Shown here: positions 35,940 to 45,686 of the stretch, piece after piece | How the letters are laid out: each line of letters starts with the position of its first letter | Numbering within the stretch: position 1 is the first letter of the stretch | NCBI GenBank assembly: GCA_020637985.1 | Contig: JACKJK010000005.1 | Coordinates: 248,001 to 312,000 of the forward strand | Source: Rhodobiaceae bacterium | Lineage (GTDB): Bacteria > Pseudomonadota > Alphaproteobacteria > Rhizobiales > Tepidamorphaceae | Direction: 5' to 3' | Length of the DNA: 64,000 bases | Made by a program: the position numbers and the translations under genes | Notes under the pieces: generated by a model | What the model was told of the DNA's origin: nothing | The model's input: the letters and a program-made list of their open reading frames with translations, nothing else | The model's database searches: none

Positions 35940-36611
35940 CTAGCCGACGATCATCACGTGCAGCCGGCGCGGTCCGTGCGCGCCTAGCAACAGCGTCTGC
36001 TCGATGTCGGCGGAGCGCGACGCGCCGGTGACCAGGTTGAACGTGCGCGGCATCTTGCCCTTGCCGTAGGCCTTGCGCAGCCGTGCGAACACCGTTTCGT
36101 AGTCGCCGGCGATGTCCTCGGCGCGGATCGCCACCACGTGCACCTCGGGCAGGAAGTTGACGGTCGTCGGGTTCTCCGGCCCGGACGCCAGCATCAGCGT
36201 GCCGGTCTCCGCCACGCCGCCGAAGGCGCGGCTCAGGCCGACCGTCTCGCTGCCGTCGGCGCGCCCGACCTTGACCTCTAGCGTCTTTGCCTTGTCCCAC
36301 GGCAGGCCCGCCAGCAACGCGTCCTCGCCGCGCACGATCTGCGGCGGCAGGTTGTGGCCTTTCAGGAACTTCGCCAGCCGCTGCGGCACGTCGCCGGCGT
36401 CGGCGACGCGCTCCACCGTGGCGCTGACGTCTTCCAGCATCCTGGCGAACAGCTGGATGCGCTTGTCGTCGGGCAATTGCCCGCGCGCCGGGATCAGTCC
36501 CTTCGGCGCTTCCGCAAGCCGGCTGGCAACCGTGGCCGCGCGCGTGCGATCGCCCGCGTTTGCCCCCAGGGAGCGGCGGATGGTGGCGAGGATCGTTTCG
36601 CGGCTGCTCAT
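35940..36611 (-). CDS. lutC: Lactate utilization protein LutC
   Basis: A 223-residue LUD-domain protein. MSSRETILATIRRSLGAN is the usual LutC/YkgG start, and AFGGVAETGTLMLASGPENP followed by LPEVHVVAI is the conserved LUD core with the Glu-Thr-Gly-Thr motif. LutC is a subunit of the LutABC L-lactate oxidising complex. The ATG at 36611 overlaps the lutB stop by four bases (ATGA), so translation is coupled. It is the last gene of the lutABC operon. Confidence 0.93.
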   Translation of the reverse strand: MSSRETILATIRRSLGANAGDRTRAATVASRLAEAPKGLIPARGQLPDDKRIQLFARMLEDVSATVERVADAGDVPQRLAKFLKGHNLPPQIVRGEDALLAGLPWDKAKTLEVKVGRADGSETVGLSRAFGGVAETGTLMLASGPENPTTVNFLPEVHVVAIRAEDIAGDYETVFARLRKAYGKGKMPRTFNLVTGASRSADIEQTLLLGAHGPRRLHVMIVG

Positions 36612-38029
36612 GCCCGGCGGCTCCGTTTGGCCCACATCTGCTGGAAGGTCTGCCCCTGCGGCGCGGGCAGGTCGCGGTATTTCGTCCAGCCGCCGGCAAG
36701 CGGCAGCCAACCGAACCGCCCCTTGTTGCGGGCTGCGAGCGCCATCCCGCGCGCCGCCAGGCCCGTGACGAACTGGTAGAGGCGCGGTCGCTTGGCCGCG
36801 AACGCCCAGGCGCCCAGGCCCCAGCGCACCGTTGCCGGCGACAGGTGCCGCTCGAACTCGCGCTCACGCCAGTGACGCATCATCTTCGGCAGCGGGATGC
36901 GCATCGGGCACACGCTCTCGCAACGCCCACAGAAGGTCGAGGCGTTGGGCAGCTGCCCGCCCTTGTCGACGCCGACCAGCGACGGCGTCAGCACCGAGCC
37001 CATCGGGCCGGGATAGACCCAGCCGTAAGCGTGGCCGCCGACGGCATGATAGACCGGGCAGTGGTTCATGCACGCCCCGCAGCGGATGCAGCGCAGCATC
37101 TCCTCGAACTCGCTGCCGAGCATCGCCGAGCGCCCGTTGTCGAGCAGCACGACGTGGTACTCCTCCGGCCCGTCCGGGTCGCCGGGGTGCTTCGGCCCGG
37201 TCGACAGCGTCGTGTAGACGGAGAACTCCTGGCCCGTCGCCGAGCGCGCCAGCACCCGCAGGATCTGGCTCACGTCCTCCAGCGTCGGAACGATCTTCTC
37301 CAGCGAGGCGATGACGACGTGGATGCGCGGCAGGATCTGTGTCAGGTCGCCGTTGCCCTCGTTGGTGACGATGATCGAGGTGCCGGTCTCCGCGACCAGG
37401 AAGTTGGCGCCGGTGATGCCGACGTCCGCAGACAGGAATTTCTCGCGCAGGATGCCGCGCGCTTCCGCCAGCAGCGTTTCCGGCTCGTCGAGATTGCGGT
37501 CGGCGGGCAGGTTGGTGTGGACGCGGCGGAAATCCGCCTCCACCTGGTCCTTGTTGACGTGCACCGCCGGCGCGATGATGTGGCTGGGGTGCTCGCCGCG
37601 CAGCTGGATGATGTATTCGCCGAGGTCCGTCTCGACCACCTCGTGGCCGGCCGCCTCCAGCGCCGGGTTCAGCTCGATCTCCTCGGAGATCATGCTCTTG
37701 CCCTTGGTGACGCGCCTGGCCTCCACTGACTTGCAGATGTCGAGGATGATGTTGCGCGCTTCCGCGGCGTCTGCGGCCCAGTGCACCTTGCCGCCGGCCT
37801 CGGTGACCCGCGTCTCGTAGGCTTCCAGGTAGAGGTCGAGATACGCCAGCGTGTGGTTCTTGATGTCGCGCGCGCTGTCGCGCAACTCCTCGAACTCCGG
37901 CATCTTGGCGACCGCCTTGGCGCGCTTCTCGATGAACCCGCGCTCGACGTTGCCCAGTGCGCGCTGCAGGTCGGCGTCCGCCATTGCCTGGCGGGCGTTC
38001 GCCTTGAAGGCGGGAGACGTGATCTGCAT
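36608..38029 (-). CDS. lutB: Lactate utilization iron-sulfur protein LutB
   Basis: A 473-residue protein, the normal LutB length. The N-terminal LUD domain contains GITGANFLVAETGTSIIVTN, and the C-terminal part carries two 4Fe-4S binding sites, CIRCGACMNHCP and CGRCESVCP. It forms the central electron-carrying subunit of the L-lactate oxidase complex. The ATG at 38029 shares a base with the lutA stop (TGATG). Nearly all neighbours in lut operons have this order, so the function is well supported. Confidence 0.95.
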   Translation of the reverse strand: MQITSPAFKANARQAMADADLQRALGNVERGFIEKRAKAVAKMPEFEELRDSARDIKNHTLAYLDLYLEAYETRVTEAGGKVHWAADAAEARNIILDICKSVEARRVTKGKSMISEEIELNPALEAAGHEVVETDLGEYIIQLRGEHPSHIIAPAVHVNKDQVEADFRRVHTNLPADRNLDEPETLLAEARGILREKFLSADVGITGANFLVAETGTSIIVTNEGNGDLTQILPRIHVVIASLEKIVPTLEDVSQILRVLARSATGQEFSVYTTLSTGPKHPGDPDGPEEYHVVLLDNGRSAMLGSEFEEMLRCIRCGACMNHCPVYHAVGGHAYGWVYPGPMGSVLTPSLVGVDKGGQLPNASTFCGRCESVCPMRIPLPKMMRHWREREFERHLSPATVRWGLGAWAFAAKRPRLYQFVTGLAARGMALAARNKGRFGWLPLAGGWTKYRDLPAPQGQTFQQMWAKRSRRA

Positions 38030-38874
38030 CACAGGTCCCTTTCGTGGTCGTCGGGCGACCCGGCGATGGCCGGCTCGTCGGTCATGCCGGCAAGGATCTC
38101 GGCAATGTGGCGCACCTCGATGTCGATCCCCTCGCGCTTCAGCTTGCCGGCCATGTTCATCAGGCAGCCCATGTCGCCTGCAAGCAGCGTGCCGGCGCCA
38201 GTCGCGGCGATGTTGGCCGCCTTCTTGGAGACCATGGCGTTGGACAGGTCGGGATACTTCACGCAGAAGGTGCCGCCGAAACCGCAGCACACTTCGGAGT
38301 CCTTCATTTCGGCGATGTTGACACCCGCCGATTCCAGCAGGTGGCGCGGCTGTCGCTTGATGCCCAGCTCACGCAGGCCCGAGCAGGAGTCGTGATAGGT
38401 GACGGTTCCGTCGAACCGCGCCTGGCAGTCGCGCACGCCCGCCACGTCGTAGAGGAAAGACACCAGTTCGTGGGTCTTGGCGCTGAGCGCGTCGGCCCGC
38501 GGCGCCCACTGCGGATCGTCGGCGAGAAGTTCCGGGTAGTGCGTCTTGATCATGCCGCCGCACGAGCCCGACGGCACCACCACGTGATCGTAGGCTTCGA
38601 AGGCCGCGATGACCTGCTTGGCGATCTCGCGTGCCGTGGCCCGGTCGCCGGAATTGAAGGCCGGCTGGCCGCAGCAGGTCTGCCCCTTCGGCACGCCGAC
38701 CTGCCCGCCCTGGTCCTCGACCAGCTTGACCGCGGCGAAGCCGACGCTCGGCCGGAACAGGTCGACGAGGCAGGTCACGAACAACCCGACGCTTGCCCCC
38801 GCTTCAAGTCCTGCCGGCGCCTCGCCGGCATCCGCAGCCGATATCGCCGCTGCCACTGTCTTGCGTTTCGCCAT
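38029..38874 (-). CDS. lutA: Lactate utilization protein LutA
   Basis: A 281-residue CCG-domain protein. The two cysteine-rich motifs are GQTCCGQPAFNSG and SEVCCGFGGTFCV, each at the end of a CCG repeat of the type that binds an unusual iron-sulfur cluster. The ATG at 38874 (MAKRKTVAAA) was chosen with AGGCAG upstream. It is the first gene of lutABC and divergent from the TRAP transporter genes across a 370-bp control region. Oxidation of L-lactate to pyruvate is inferred from the complete operon. Confidence 0.93.
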   Translation of the reverse strand: MAKRKTVAAAISAADAGEAPAGLEAGASVGLFVTCLVDLFRPSVGFAAVKLVEDQGGQVGVPKGQTCCGQPAFNSGDRATAREIAKQVIAAFEAYDHVVVPSGSCGGMIKTHYPELLADDPQWAPRADALSAKTHELVSFLYDVAGVRDCQARFDGTVTYHDSCSGLRELGIKRQPRHLLESAGVNIAEMKDSEVCCGFGGTFCVKYPDLSNAMVSKKAANIAATGAGTLLAGDMGCLMNMAGKLKREGIDIEVRHIAEILAGMTDEPAIAGSPDDHERDL

Positions 38875-39244
38875 CTGCCTGCCGTGCGTGTGCTGTTGCG
38901 ATGTGCCGGCATTGATCCCACGCCGGCGCGCAAAGCTCAAGCCGGGCATGCGGGGAGCCGGACAATGCCGGGGGCTGCGCGATTGTGGCGCAATCGGGAC
39001 AACGCCGTTGCGCCACTGCCGGTGCAACGGTAGTGTCTGCCCATCGTTTCGCTGCGCCAGTGCAAAAAGACGGCAAAAAAGCCGGCTGCGAACGCGGACC
39101 GCGTCAGGGTCGAAACGGTTCTAACCGTCCGGTCTTCCACACCGCCACGAGGGGGCGGAAACGAGCAGGCCGGATACAATGAAATCGGTCCGTGTCAGGC
39201 CCGCCCGCGAAGGGACGGCCGGCATGGCAACCGGGAGGAGACCT
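38875..39244. other. Divergent control region between lutABC and the TRAP transporter
   Basis: A 370-bp region without a supported gene, expected to hold both promoters. A short inverted repeat CGATTG-TGGCG-CAATCG at 38980-38996 is a candidate operator for a shared regulator. No LldR/LutR-type regulator gene is encoded alongside. I could not fix the promoters. Confidence 0.45.
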
Positions 39245-40288
39245 ATGAAGAAGTTTCTCGCCACCACGGCTCTCTCCGTATCCCTTGCATTCGGTGCTGC
39301 CGGCGGCGCCAACGCGCTTTCGGATGTCAATTGGGACATGCAGTCGACCTACGCCTCGACGCTGACCCAGCTCGGCAGCATGGGCAAGGTGCTGACCGAC
39401 CGGCTGTCTTCGATGTCCGGCGGCAAGATCAACATCAAGTTCCAGGAGCCCGGGGCCATCGTTCCCGCGCTCGAGGCCTTCGACGCCGTTGCTTCCGGCG
39501 CCGTCCAGGCGGCCTGGTCGACGCCCGGCTACTGGACCGGCAAGGACACCTCGCTGGCGCTGTTCTCCGCCGTGCCGTTCGGCCCCGCGGCCGGCGAATA
39601 CTATTCCTGGATCAAGTTCGGCGGCGGCAAGGAGCTGTTCGACGAGATCTACCACGGCTACGGCATCCACTCGGTGATCTGCGGCGTCATCGCGCCGGAG
39701 GCCTCCGGCTGGTTCCGCAAGGAGATCAATTCGATCGACGACATGAAGGGCCTGAAGATGCGCTTCTTCGGCCTCGGCGCGAAGGTGATGCAGAAGATCG
39801 GCGTGTCGACGCAGCTCCTCGCCGGCGGCGACATCTTCCCCGCGCTTGAACTCGGCACCATCGACGCCACCGAGTTCTCCATGCCCGCGATCGACCTGAA
39901 GCTCGGCTTCTACCAGGTCGCCAAGCACTACTACTTCCCCGGCTGGCACCAGCAGTCGACGCTGTTCGAGCTGATGATCAACCTCGACGAGTGGAACGGT
40001 CTCGACGACGAGGCCCGCTCGGCCATCGAGGCCGCCTGCGAAGCCAACGTCGCCTACGGTCTTGCCGAAGGCGAGGCGATCCAGTTCGGCGCACTGAAGG
40101 AACTGCAGGCAAAGGGCGTGACCATCCACACCTGGCCGCAGGAGATCCTCGACACCCTGAACGGCAAGTGGCTTGAGGTCGTGGAAGAGGAGAAGGCGGC
40201 AAACCCGAACTTCGCCAAGGTCTGGGCGTCGCTTTCGGCCTTCCGCGCCGACTACAAGCTCTGGAAGGACCTCGGCTACCTGAAGTAG
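39245..40288 (+). CDS. dctP: TRAP transporter substrate-binding protein (DctP, TakP-like)
   Basis: A 347-residue periplasmic receptor. GGGAGGAG precedes the ATG at 39245; a signal peptide (MKKFLATTALSVSLAFGAA, ending ANA) follows. The mature sequence opens with WDMQSTYASTLTQLG and shows WFRKEINSIDDMKGLKMRFF, containing the conserved Arg that holds the ligand carboxylate, and DATEFSMPAIDLKLGFY. This resembles the TakP subgroup that binds 2-oxo or 2-hydroxy acids as metal complexes. The divergent lutABC operon makes lactate or pyruvate the best guess for the substrate. Confidence 0.92.
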   Translation: MKKFLATTALSVSLAFGAAGGANALSDVNWDMQSTYASTLTQLGSMGKVLTDRLSSMSGGKINIKFQEPGAIVPALEAFDAVASGAVQAAWSTPGYWTGKDTSLALFSAVPFGPAAGEYYSWIKFGGGKELFDEIYHGYGIHSVICGVIAPEASGWFRKEINSIDDMKGLKMRFFGLGAKVMQKIGVSTQLLAGGDIFPALELGTIDATEFSMPAIDLKLGFYQVAKHYYFPGWHQQSTLFELMINLDEWNGLDDEARSAIEAACEANVAYGLAEGEAIQFGALKELQAKGVTIHTWPQEILDTLNGKWLEVVEEEKAANPNFAKVWASLSAFRADYKLWKDLGYLK

Positions 40289-40451
40289 ACCCGGGTCGCG
40301 AGCGAACTCGCCAACAGGACATCGCCCCGCGCGCCGCCGTCAGGCAGTGCGCGGGGAACAATCAAGAACCGGCAACTTCCTGGGAAGCCGGAAGGCGGAA
40401 CAGCCGGCAGGACATGTGCCGGACGCAGGCCGCCATGAGGGGGAAATCACG

Positions 40452-41408
40452 ATGGGTACGTGGCTGGCAGTCATCTGCCTGGTCTTGTCTGCGGCGTCGG
40501 TCATGGTGCCGCATCCGGCCGCCAACATCATCCTCGCCGCCGCTTTCCTGGCCGCGCTTGCCGCCGGCTGGATGCGCGCACGCGGCGCGCTGGTTCTGGC
40601 GGCGATGGTAGCGGCCGTTGCCACCTTCATCGTGTCCTCGGACGGGCTGGGCCTGTTCCTCAAGGAGCTTGCAGGCATCAACCCGCGCTCCTTCTGGAAG
40701 GACAATTCCGAGGTTGTCGCGCTTGCCGCCGGCTTCGGCCTGACGGCGCTCTACGTCTTCTTCGCGCGGCGGTCGCCGGCGGGGTGGCCGCGCTATGTCG
40801 TCGACACGACCCGCGACCTCGACAACGCGGTATCCTGGGTCGGGCGCATCGCCGCCTGGCTGTTCGTGCCGATGATGCTGGTCATCACCTACGACATCAC
40901 CCAGCGCAAGCTCATCGAGTGGGACAGCGATTTCATCACCTCGATCTTCTATCTCGACTCCACCAAGCTGCAGGAGCTCGAATGGCACCTGCACGCCACG
41001 CTGTTCCTGCTGTGCCTGGGATACGCCTACGTCAAGGACGCCCATGTGCGCATCGAGCTTGTCCGCGACCATCTCTCCAACCGCTCGCGGGTGTGGATGG
41101 AGCTGGTCGGCGTCTGCCTGTTCCTGCTCACCTACAGCTTCCTGATCGTCAAGTTCGGCTACACCTTCGCCGAGCGGTCGTGGAAGATCGACGAGATCTC
41201 CGCCGCCCAGACCGGGCTGACCCATCGATGGATCATCAAGGGCATGATGCCGGTCGGCTTCGCCCTGCTCTATGCCGCCGGGCTGTCGGCCGCCTTCAAG
41301 TGCATGGTCTATCTGTTCGGCCCGGAAGACCTGCGCCACGAGGTGGACGAATACGCAATCACGCATCACGCGGACATCGGCGAACTCGCCGAGCCCGCCA
41401 AGAACTGA
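40452..41408 (+). CDS. dctQ: TRAP transporter small permease, long form (DctQ)
   Basis: Membrane component of 318 residues, clearly longer than the roughly 170-residue classical DctQ. The first 110 residues add three hydrophobic helices (LAVICLVLSAASVMV, ILAAAFLAALAAG, VVALAAGFGLTALYVFF). The DctQ core follows, with HLHATLFLLCLGYAYVKDAH, HVRIELVRDHL and a C-terminal helix. Long DctQ proteins occur with TakP-type receptors. The ATG at 40452 has GGGGGAAA upstream. DctM starts 13 nt after the stop. Confidence 0.88.
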   Translation: MGTWLAVICLVLSAASVMVPHPAANIILAAAFLAALAAGWMRARGALVLAAMVAAVATFIVSSDGLGLFLKELAGINPRSFWKDNSEVVALAAGFGLTALYVFFARRSPAGWPRYVVDTTRDLDNAVSWVGRIAAWLFVPMMLVITYDITQRKLIEWDSDFITSIFYLDSTKLQELEWHLHATLFLLCLGYAYVKDAHVRIELVRDHLSNRSRVWMELVGVCLFLLTYSFLIVKFGYTFAERSWKIDEISAAQTGLTHRWIIKGMMPVGFALLYAAGLSAAFKCMVYLFGPEDLRHEVDEYAITHHADIGELAEPAKN

Positions 41409-41421
41409 CCGGAGTGCTGAC

Positions 41422-42801
41422 ATGACATTCGTTGAAGCACTCCCGCTGTTCATGTTCCTGGCGCTGGGCATCCTGCTGTTCAGCGGCTTCCCGGTCGCCT
41501 TCATCCTCGGCGGCATTGGCCTGGGCTTCGCCTTCTTCGCCGACCAGCTGGGTGCCTTCAACATGGCGCGCCTCGCCATCCTGCCGAACCGCATCTTCGG
41601 CGGCACCATGGAGAACCCGGTGCTGGTCGCCATCCCGATGTTTATCTACATGGGCACGATGCTGGAGAAATCCGGCGTCGCGAAGGACCTTCTGCACTGC
41701 CTGCAGGTACTGACCCGGCGCATCCCCGGCGGCCTTGCGCTGTCGGTGACGCTGATGGGCACCATCATGGCAGCGACCACCGGCATCATCGGCGCCTCGG
41801 TGGTCATGATGACCTTGCTGGCGCTGCCGGTCATGCTGGAGCGCAACTACTCGCTGCCGCTGGCAACCGGCACCATCGCCTCGTCGGGTACGCTCGGTAT
41901 CCTCATCCCGCCGTCGATCATGCTCGTCATCATGTCCGACCTGATGTCGATTCCCGTCGGCACGGTGTTCATCGCGGCCATCGTGCCCGGCCTGCTGCTT
42001 TCGGCGCTCTACAGCGCCTACATCCTCATTACCTGCACCATCAATCCCAAGCTCGCCCCGCCGCTGCCCGACGACATCGGCCCGCAGGACCGCGGCGAGT
42101 TCTGGGTGATGATCGTGCGCAGCTTCGTGCCGCCCGTGCTGCTCATCGTCATGGTGCTCGGCTCGATCTTCGCAGGGCTTGCCACTCCCACCGAGGCCGC
42201 CGGCGTCGGCGCAATCGGCGCGACGCTGCTGGCCGTGTTCAACCGGCAGCTCTCGTTCGCCGTGCTGCGCGAGGTCTGCGAGCGCTCGGCGCTGACGACC
42301 GGCATGCTGTTCGGCATCTTCGTCGGCGCCACCTGCTTCTCGCTGATGTTCCGCTTCCTCGGCGGCGAGGTGCTGATCGACGATTTCATCAACTGGGCCG
42401 GCGTCGGGTCATGGGGCATCCTGTTCGTGCTGATGGGGATGATCTTCCTGCTCGGCTTCTTCTTCGACTGGATCGAGATCACCCTGATCGTGCTCCCCGT
42501 TTTCGGTCCCATCGTCTCCAAGCTCGATTTCGGCATGCACCTCGCCGGTTTCGACGGGGTCGGCGAGGCGGCCCTGATCTGGTTCACGATCCTTGTCTCG
42601 GTGAACCTCCAGACGAGTTTCCTGACGCCGCCGTTCGGCTTCGCGCTGTTCTACATGAAGGGCGTCGCCCCGGCCGGCGTGACCATCCAGCACATCTACC
42701 GCGGTATCGTGCCGTTTGTCGTGCTGCAGCTTATCGGTCTTGCCCTGTGCGTGCTGTTCCCTGCCGTCGTCCTGTGGCTGCCGCAGATGCTGCTCGAATA
42801 G
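41422..42801 (+). CDS. dctM: TRAP transporter large permease (DctM)
   Basis: A 459-residue permease with about 12-13 helices. The motif GTLGILIPPSIMLVIMSDL is the conserved substrate/Na+ site of DctM, and FAGLATPTEAAGVGAIGA is the repeat in the second half. VSVNLQTSFLTPPFGFALFY is also characteristic. GGAG lies before the ATG at 41422. It uses a sodium gradient to import the acid delivered by DctP. A 9-bp hairpin (42801-42828) after the stop may end the operon. Confidence 0.94.
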   Translation: MTFVEALPLFMFLALGILLFSGFPVAFILGGIGLGFAFFADQLGAFNMARLAILPNRIFGGTMENPVLVAIPMFIYMGTMLEKSGVAKDLLHCLQVLTRRIPGGLALSVTLMGTIMAATTGIIGASVVMMTLLALPVMLERNYSLPLATGTIASSGTLGILIPPSIMLVIMSDLMSIPVGTVFIAAIVPGLLLSALYSAYILITCTINPKLAPPLPDDIGPQDRGEFWVMIVRSFVPPVLLIVMVLGSIFAGLATPTEAAGVGAIGATLLAVFNRQLSFAVLREVCERSALTTGMLFGIFVGATCFSLMFRFLGGEVLIDDFINWAGVGSWGILFVLMGMIFLLGFFFDWIEITLIVLPVFGPIVSKLDFGMHLAGFDGVGEAALIWFTILVSVNLQTSFLTPPFGFALFYMKGVAPAGVTIQHIYRGIVPFVVLQLIGLALCVLFPAVVLWLPQMLLE

Positions 42802-42905
42802 GCGATGCGACATCCTGACCGCGTCGCCTGAAGCCAGCAGGTCTTGCGATCCCCGCCTTGCTGCGGCAAGTCTGCGTGACGGCAGGCGGTGGCGGGAGTG
42901 TCCCA

Positions 42906-44237
42906 GTGACGGGTTCGCAAGGCAGGCGCGGCAGTGGCAAGGTCGGCGGCGATCCGTTCATGGTGGAACGGGTCTTCCCCGCCCACGAGGACCGGGCGAT
43001 CGTCCTGTCGGAACTGCACGCCCGTCCGTTCCAGCCGGTCGCGTCGCCGCGCCAGGTCTTTCACTTCGCGCTGATGACCGATTCCGCCGGCGCCGAGGCG
43101 CATCGCGCCGCCCTTGAACGCCTGCTGAAGCTGCGCGGCCTGCCGCCGATGCCGCAGGGCGCCCGCCATCACAGGTTTTCGCTGGCCGGAACGGAAATCC
43201 GCTGGGAGGCCCATGCGGAGTTCACCACCTGGGGATTTTCGGTCGCTGACGGCAAGGGCGATCCGTTTGCCGGATCGCCGCCGCCGGACGTGCGCGAGAT
43301 CCTTGAAGGGCTTCCCGGCGAACTGGTCGCGGCGGTGCGCACGACGCTGCGGCACGGGCGAAAGCCGAATTCCGACCGCGTCTTCGACGCGGAGAGCCTG
43401 TGCATCTCGCTGGTCGACAACGGCCGCGCGCGCGCACTGACCGACCTGAAGCCCGATACGGCCGGCTTCATCCGTATCCTGGTCGAACACGACACGCTGA
43501 CGCCGCAGTCCGCCGGCGCCGTCGTCCAGCGCCTGCACGAGGTCGAGACCTATCGCTGCCTCGCGCTGCTCGGCCTGCCGCTGGCGCACCGGGTTGCCGG
43601 CCGCGTGCGCGAGATCGAGCAGGCGCTGGCCGACGTCACCTCGCGCATGCGTTCGGCGTCCGGGCTGGAGGCGAACCGGGCGTTGCTGGAAGATCTCGCC
43701 CGCCTGGCGACCGAGGTCGAGGCGCTGTCCTCGCTGACGTCCTATCGCTTCAGCGCGGCGGCCGCCTATACCCGGCTCGTCGACGCCAGGCTGCGCGCGC
43801 TGGACGAGGCGGCGACGCCCGATGCACCGACGATCGGCGCCTTTCTGGCGCGGCGCATGGCGCCCGCCATGCGCACCTGCGAATCGCTGGGTGCGCGCAT
43901 CGACGACCTGTCGGCCAAGCTGTCGCGCGCCGCCAACCTGCTGCGCGCCCGTGTCGACGTCGAGCTAGAAAGCCAGAACCGCGACCTGCTGGGAGCGATG
44001 AACCGCCGCGCACGCCAGCAGCTTCGCCTGCAGCAGACGGTGGAGGGGCTCTCGGTGGCCGCCGTCAGCTACTATGTCGTCGGCCTCGTCGGATACCTGG
44101 CCAAGGGGGGCGAAAAGGCGGGGTTCGCGCTGAACGCGACCCTTGCGACGGCGCTTGCCGTGCCGGTCGTGCTTGCAATCGTCTGGCTGATCGTGCGCAG
44201 CATCCGCGCCCACCATTCCGACACCGACGGCGAGTGA
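42906..44237 (+). CDS. DUF3422 family membrane protein
   Basis: A 443-residue protein matching DUF3422. LSELHARPFQPV near the N-terminus is the family signature, the middle is helical and rich in Ala and Arg (coiled-coil-like), and two C-terminal helices (VSYYVVGLVGYLAKG and ATALAVPVVLAIVWLIV) anchor it in the membrane. I chose the GTG at 42906, which has GGGAG eight nt upstream; the ATG at 42961 (MVERVFPAHED) is an alternative. Its function is not known. It is convergent with trkH, 30 nt away. Confidence 0.82.
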   Translation: MTGSQGRRGSGKVGGDPFMVERVFPAHEDRAIVLSELHARPFQPVASPRQVFHFALMTDSAGAEAHRAALERLLKLRGLPPMPQGARHHRFSLAGTEIRWEAHAEFTTWGFSVADGKGDPFAGSPPPDVREILEGLPGELVAAVRTTLRHGRKPNSDRVFDAESLCISLVDNGRARALTDLKPDTAGFIRILVEHDTLTPQSAGAVVQRLHEVETYRCLALLGLPLAHRVAGRVREIEQALADVTSRMRSASGLEANRALLEDLARLATEVEALSSLTSYRFSAAAAYTRLVDARLRALDEAATPDAPTIGAFLARRMAPAMRTCESLGARIDDLSAKLSRAANLLRARVDVELESQNRDLLGAMNRRARQQLRLQQTVEGLSVAAVSYYVVGLVGYLAKGGEKAGFALNATLATALAVPVVLAIVWLIVRSIRAHHSDTDGE

Positions 44238-44267
44238 GGCAGCCGCTACGCCAGACCGCCAGCCGCG

Positions 44268-45686
44268 CTACCTCCAGAAGCCCGGCAGCAGCAGCACGTA
44301 GACGCTCATGATCTCGAGGCGCCCGACGATCATCTCCCAGCTCAGCATCCATTTCACCGCATCGGACAATTCCTTGAAATTGCCCGCTGGGCCGACGACG
44401 GTTCCGATTCCCGGGCCGACGTTGGCCAGGGCCGTCGCCGATGCGCTCGTTGCCGTCTCGAAGTCGACGCCGAGCACCCCGTAGATTGCCGCGAAGACGA
44501 TGAAGGTGCCCGCGTAGAGGAAGGAGAAGACCATCACCGACATCAACAGCCGGTCCTCGACCACCCGCGGCCCGTAGCGGATCGAACGCACCTGGTTGGG
44601 GCGGAAGGTCTTCGCCAGGGTATCGACGATGACCTCGCCGATGATGACCAGGCGGAACTGCTTGAAGCCGCCGGCCGTCGAGCCGGCGCAGCCGCCGATG
44701 AACGTCAGGAAGAAGAACACCACCGTCGCGGTCGGACCCCACAGCAGGTAGTCTTCCGCCGCATAGCCGGTCGTGGTGATGATGGACACCACGTGGAACA
44801 GGCAGGAGATCAGGAAGTCGAGGTCGAATTCGCCGCCGTGGTGAAGCGAGAAGACGAAAACGGTCACTGTCGCGGCGAGCGTGATGACGAGATACCAGCT
44901 GACCTGGACATCGCGCACGTGGTGGCCCGATATGAACCGGATCAGGTAGATGAACGGCAGGCCGCCGATCAGCATGAACACCGAGGACGCGATCAGCATC
45001 GGCCGGGTCGCGAATGCGCCCATCGAATAGTCCGAGGTCGAGAACCCGCCGGTCGAGACGGTGGTCATGGCATGGTTGATCGCCTCGAAGGGCGTCATGC
45101 CAAGCACCATGTAGACCGTTGCGCACCCTGTCGTCAGCGCGACATAGACCATGAAGATTGCCGCGGTGTACTTGCGCGTCTGCGCGAACGGCTTGTCGGA
45201 CTTGTCGGAGGATTCAAGCGAGAACAGCTGTTGCCCGCCGCTCTTCATGTAGGGCAGCAGCGAGATGCTGATCACCACGATCCCGAGCCCGCCGATCCAT
45301 TGCGACATGGAACGCCAAAGCAGGATGCCCGGCGGCATGTTCTCGAGGTTGGTCAGGATCGTCGAGCCGGTCGTGGTCAGCCCCGACGCGGCTTCGAAGA
45401 AGGCGTCGGCGAACGATATCTCCAGGCTCGACAGGTAGAACGGCATCGCGGTTGCGATGCAACTCAACAGCCAGACCGCGGGAACGAACAGGAATATATC
45501 GCGCCGCGAAAACGCGACGGTTTCCTGCCGCGTGGCGAAGAACATCAGCCCACCGAAGAAGATCACGAACAGGGCGGAACTGGCGAAGACGATGCTGTCC
45601 GGATTGCCGGTGACGAAGTCCGCCATCGCCGGGAAAATCATCGAGGCCCCGAGCAAGGTCACGATGAAGGACAGGGTCTGGATCAC
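44268..45686 (-). CDS. trkH: Potassium uptake protein TrkH
   Basis: A 472-residue membrane channel subunit. The four pore loops with their selectivity-filter glycines are recognisable: GLTTTGSTIL, TTVSTGGFSTSD, SIITTTGYAAED and ANVGPGIGTVVGP. Hydrophobic helices flank each loop, giving four M1-P-M2 repeats. It passes K+ across the inner membrane and normally needs TrkA, which is not encoded in the window. TrkH seems to be alone in its transcript, with an ATG at 45686. Confidence 0.93.
   Translation of the reverse strand: MIQTLSFIVTLLGASMIFPAMADFVTGNPDSIVFASSALFVIFFGGLMFFATRQETVAFSRRDIFLFVPAVWLLSCIATAMPFYLSSLEISFADAFFEAASGLTTTGSTILTNLENMPPGILLWRSMSQWIGGLGIVVISISLLPYMKSGGQQLFSLESSDKSDKPFAQTRKYTAAIFMVYVALTTGCATVYMVLGMTPFEAINHAMTTVSTGGFSTSDYSMGAFATRPMLIASSVFMLIGGLPFIYLIRFISGHHVRDVQVSWYLVITLAATVTVFVFSLHHGGEFDLDFLISCLFHVVSIITTTGYAAEDYLLWGPTATVVFFFLTFIGGCAGSTAGGFKQFRLVIIGEVIVDTLAKTFRPNQVRSIRYGPRVVEDRLLMSVMVFSFLYAGTFIVFAAIYGVLGVDFETATSASATALANVGPGIGTVVGPAGNFKELSDAVKWMLSWEMIVGRLEIMSVYVLLLPGFWR

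Noticed and set aside
42858..42905. TTG start for the DUF3422 protein
   Set aside because: A GTG at 42906 has GGGAG at a good distance, while the TTG at 42858 has no ribosome binding site and adds a Gly-rich stretch not expected in the family.
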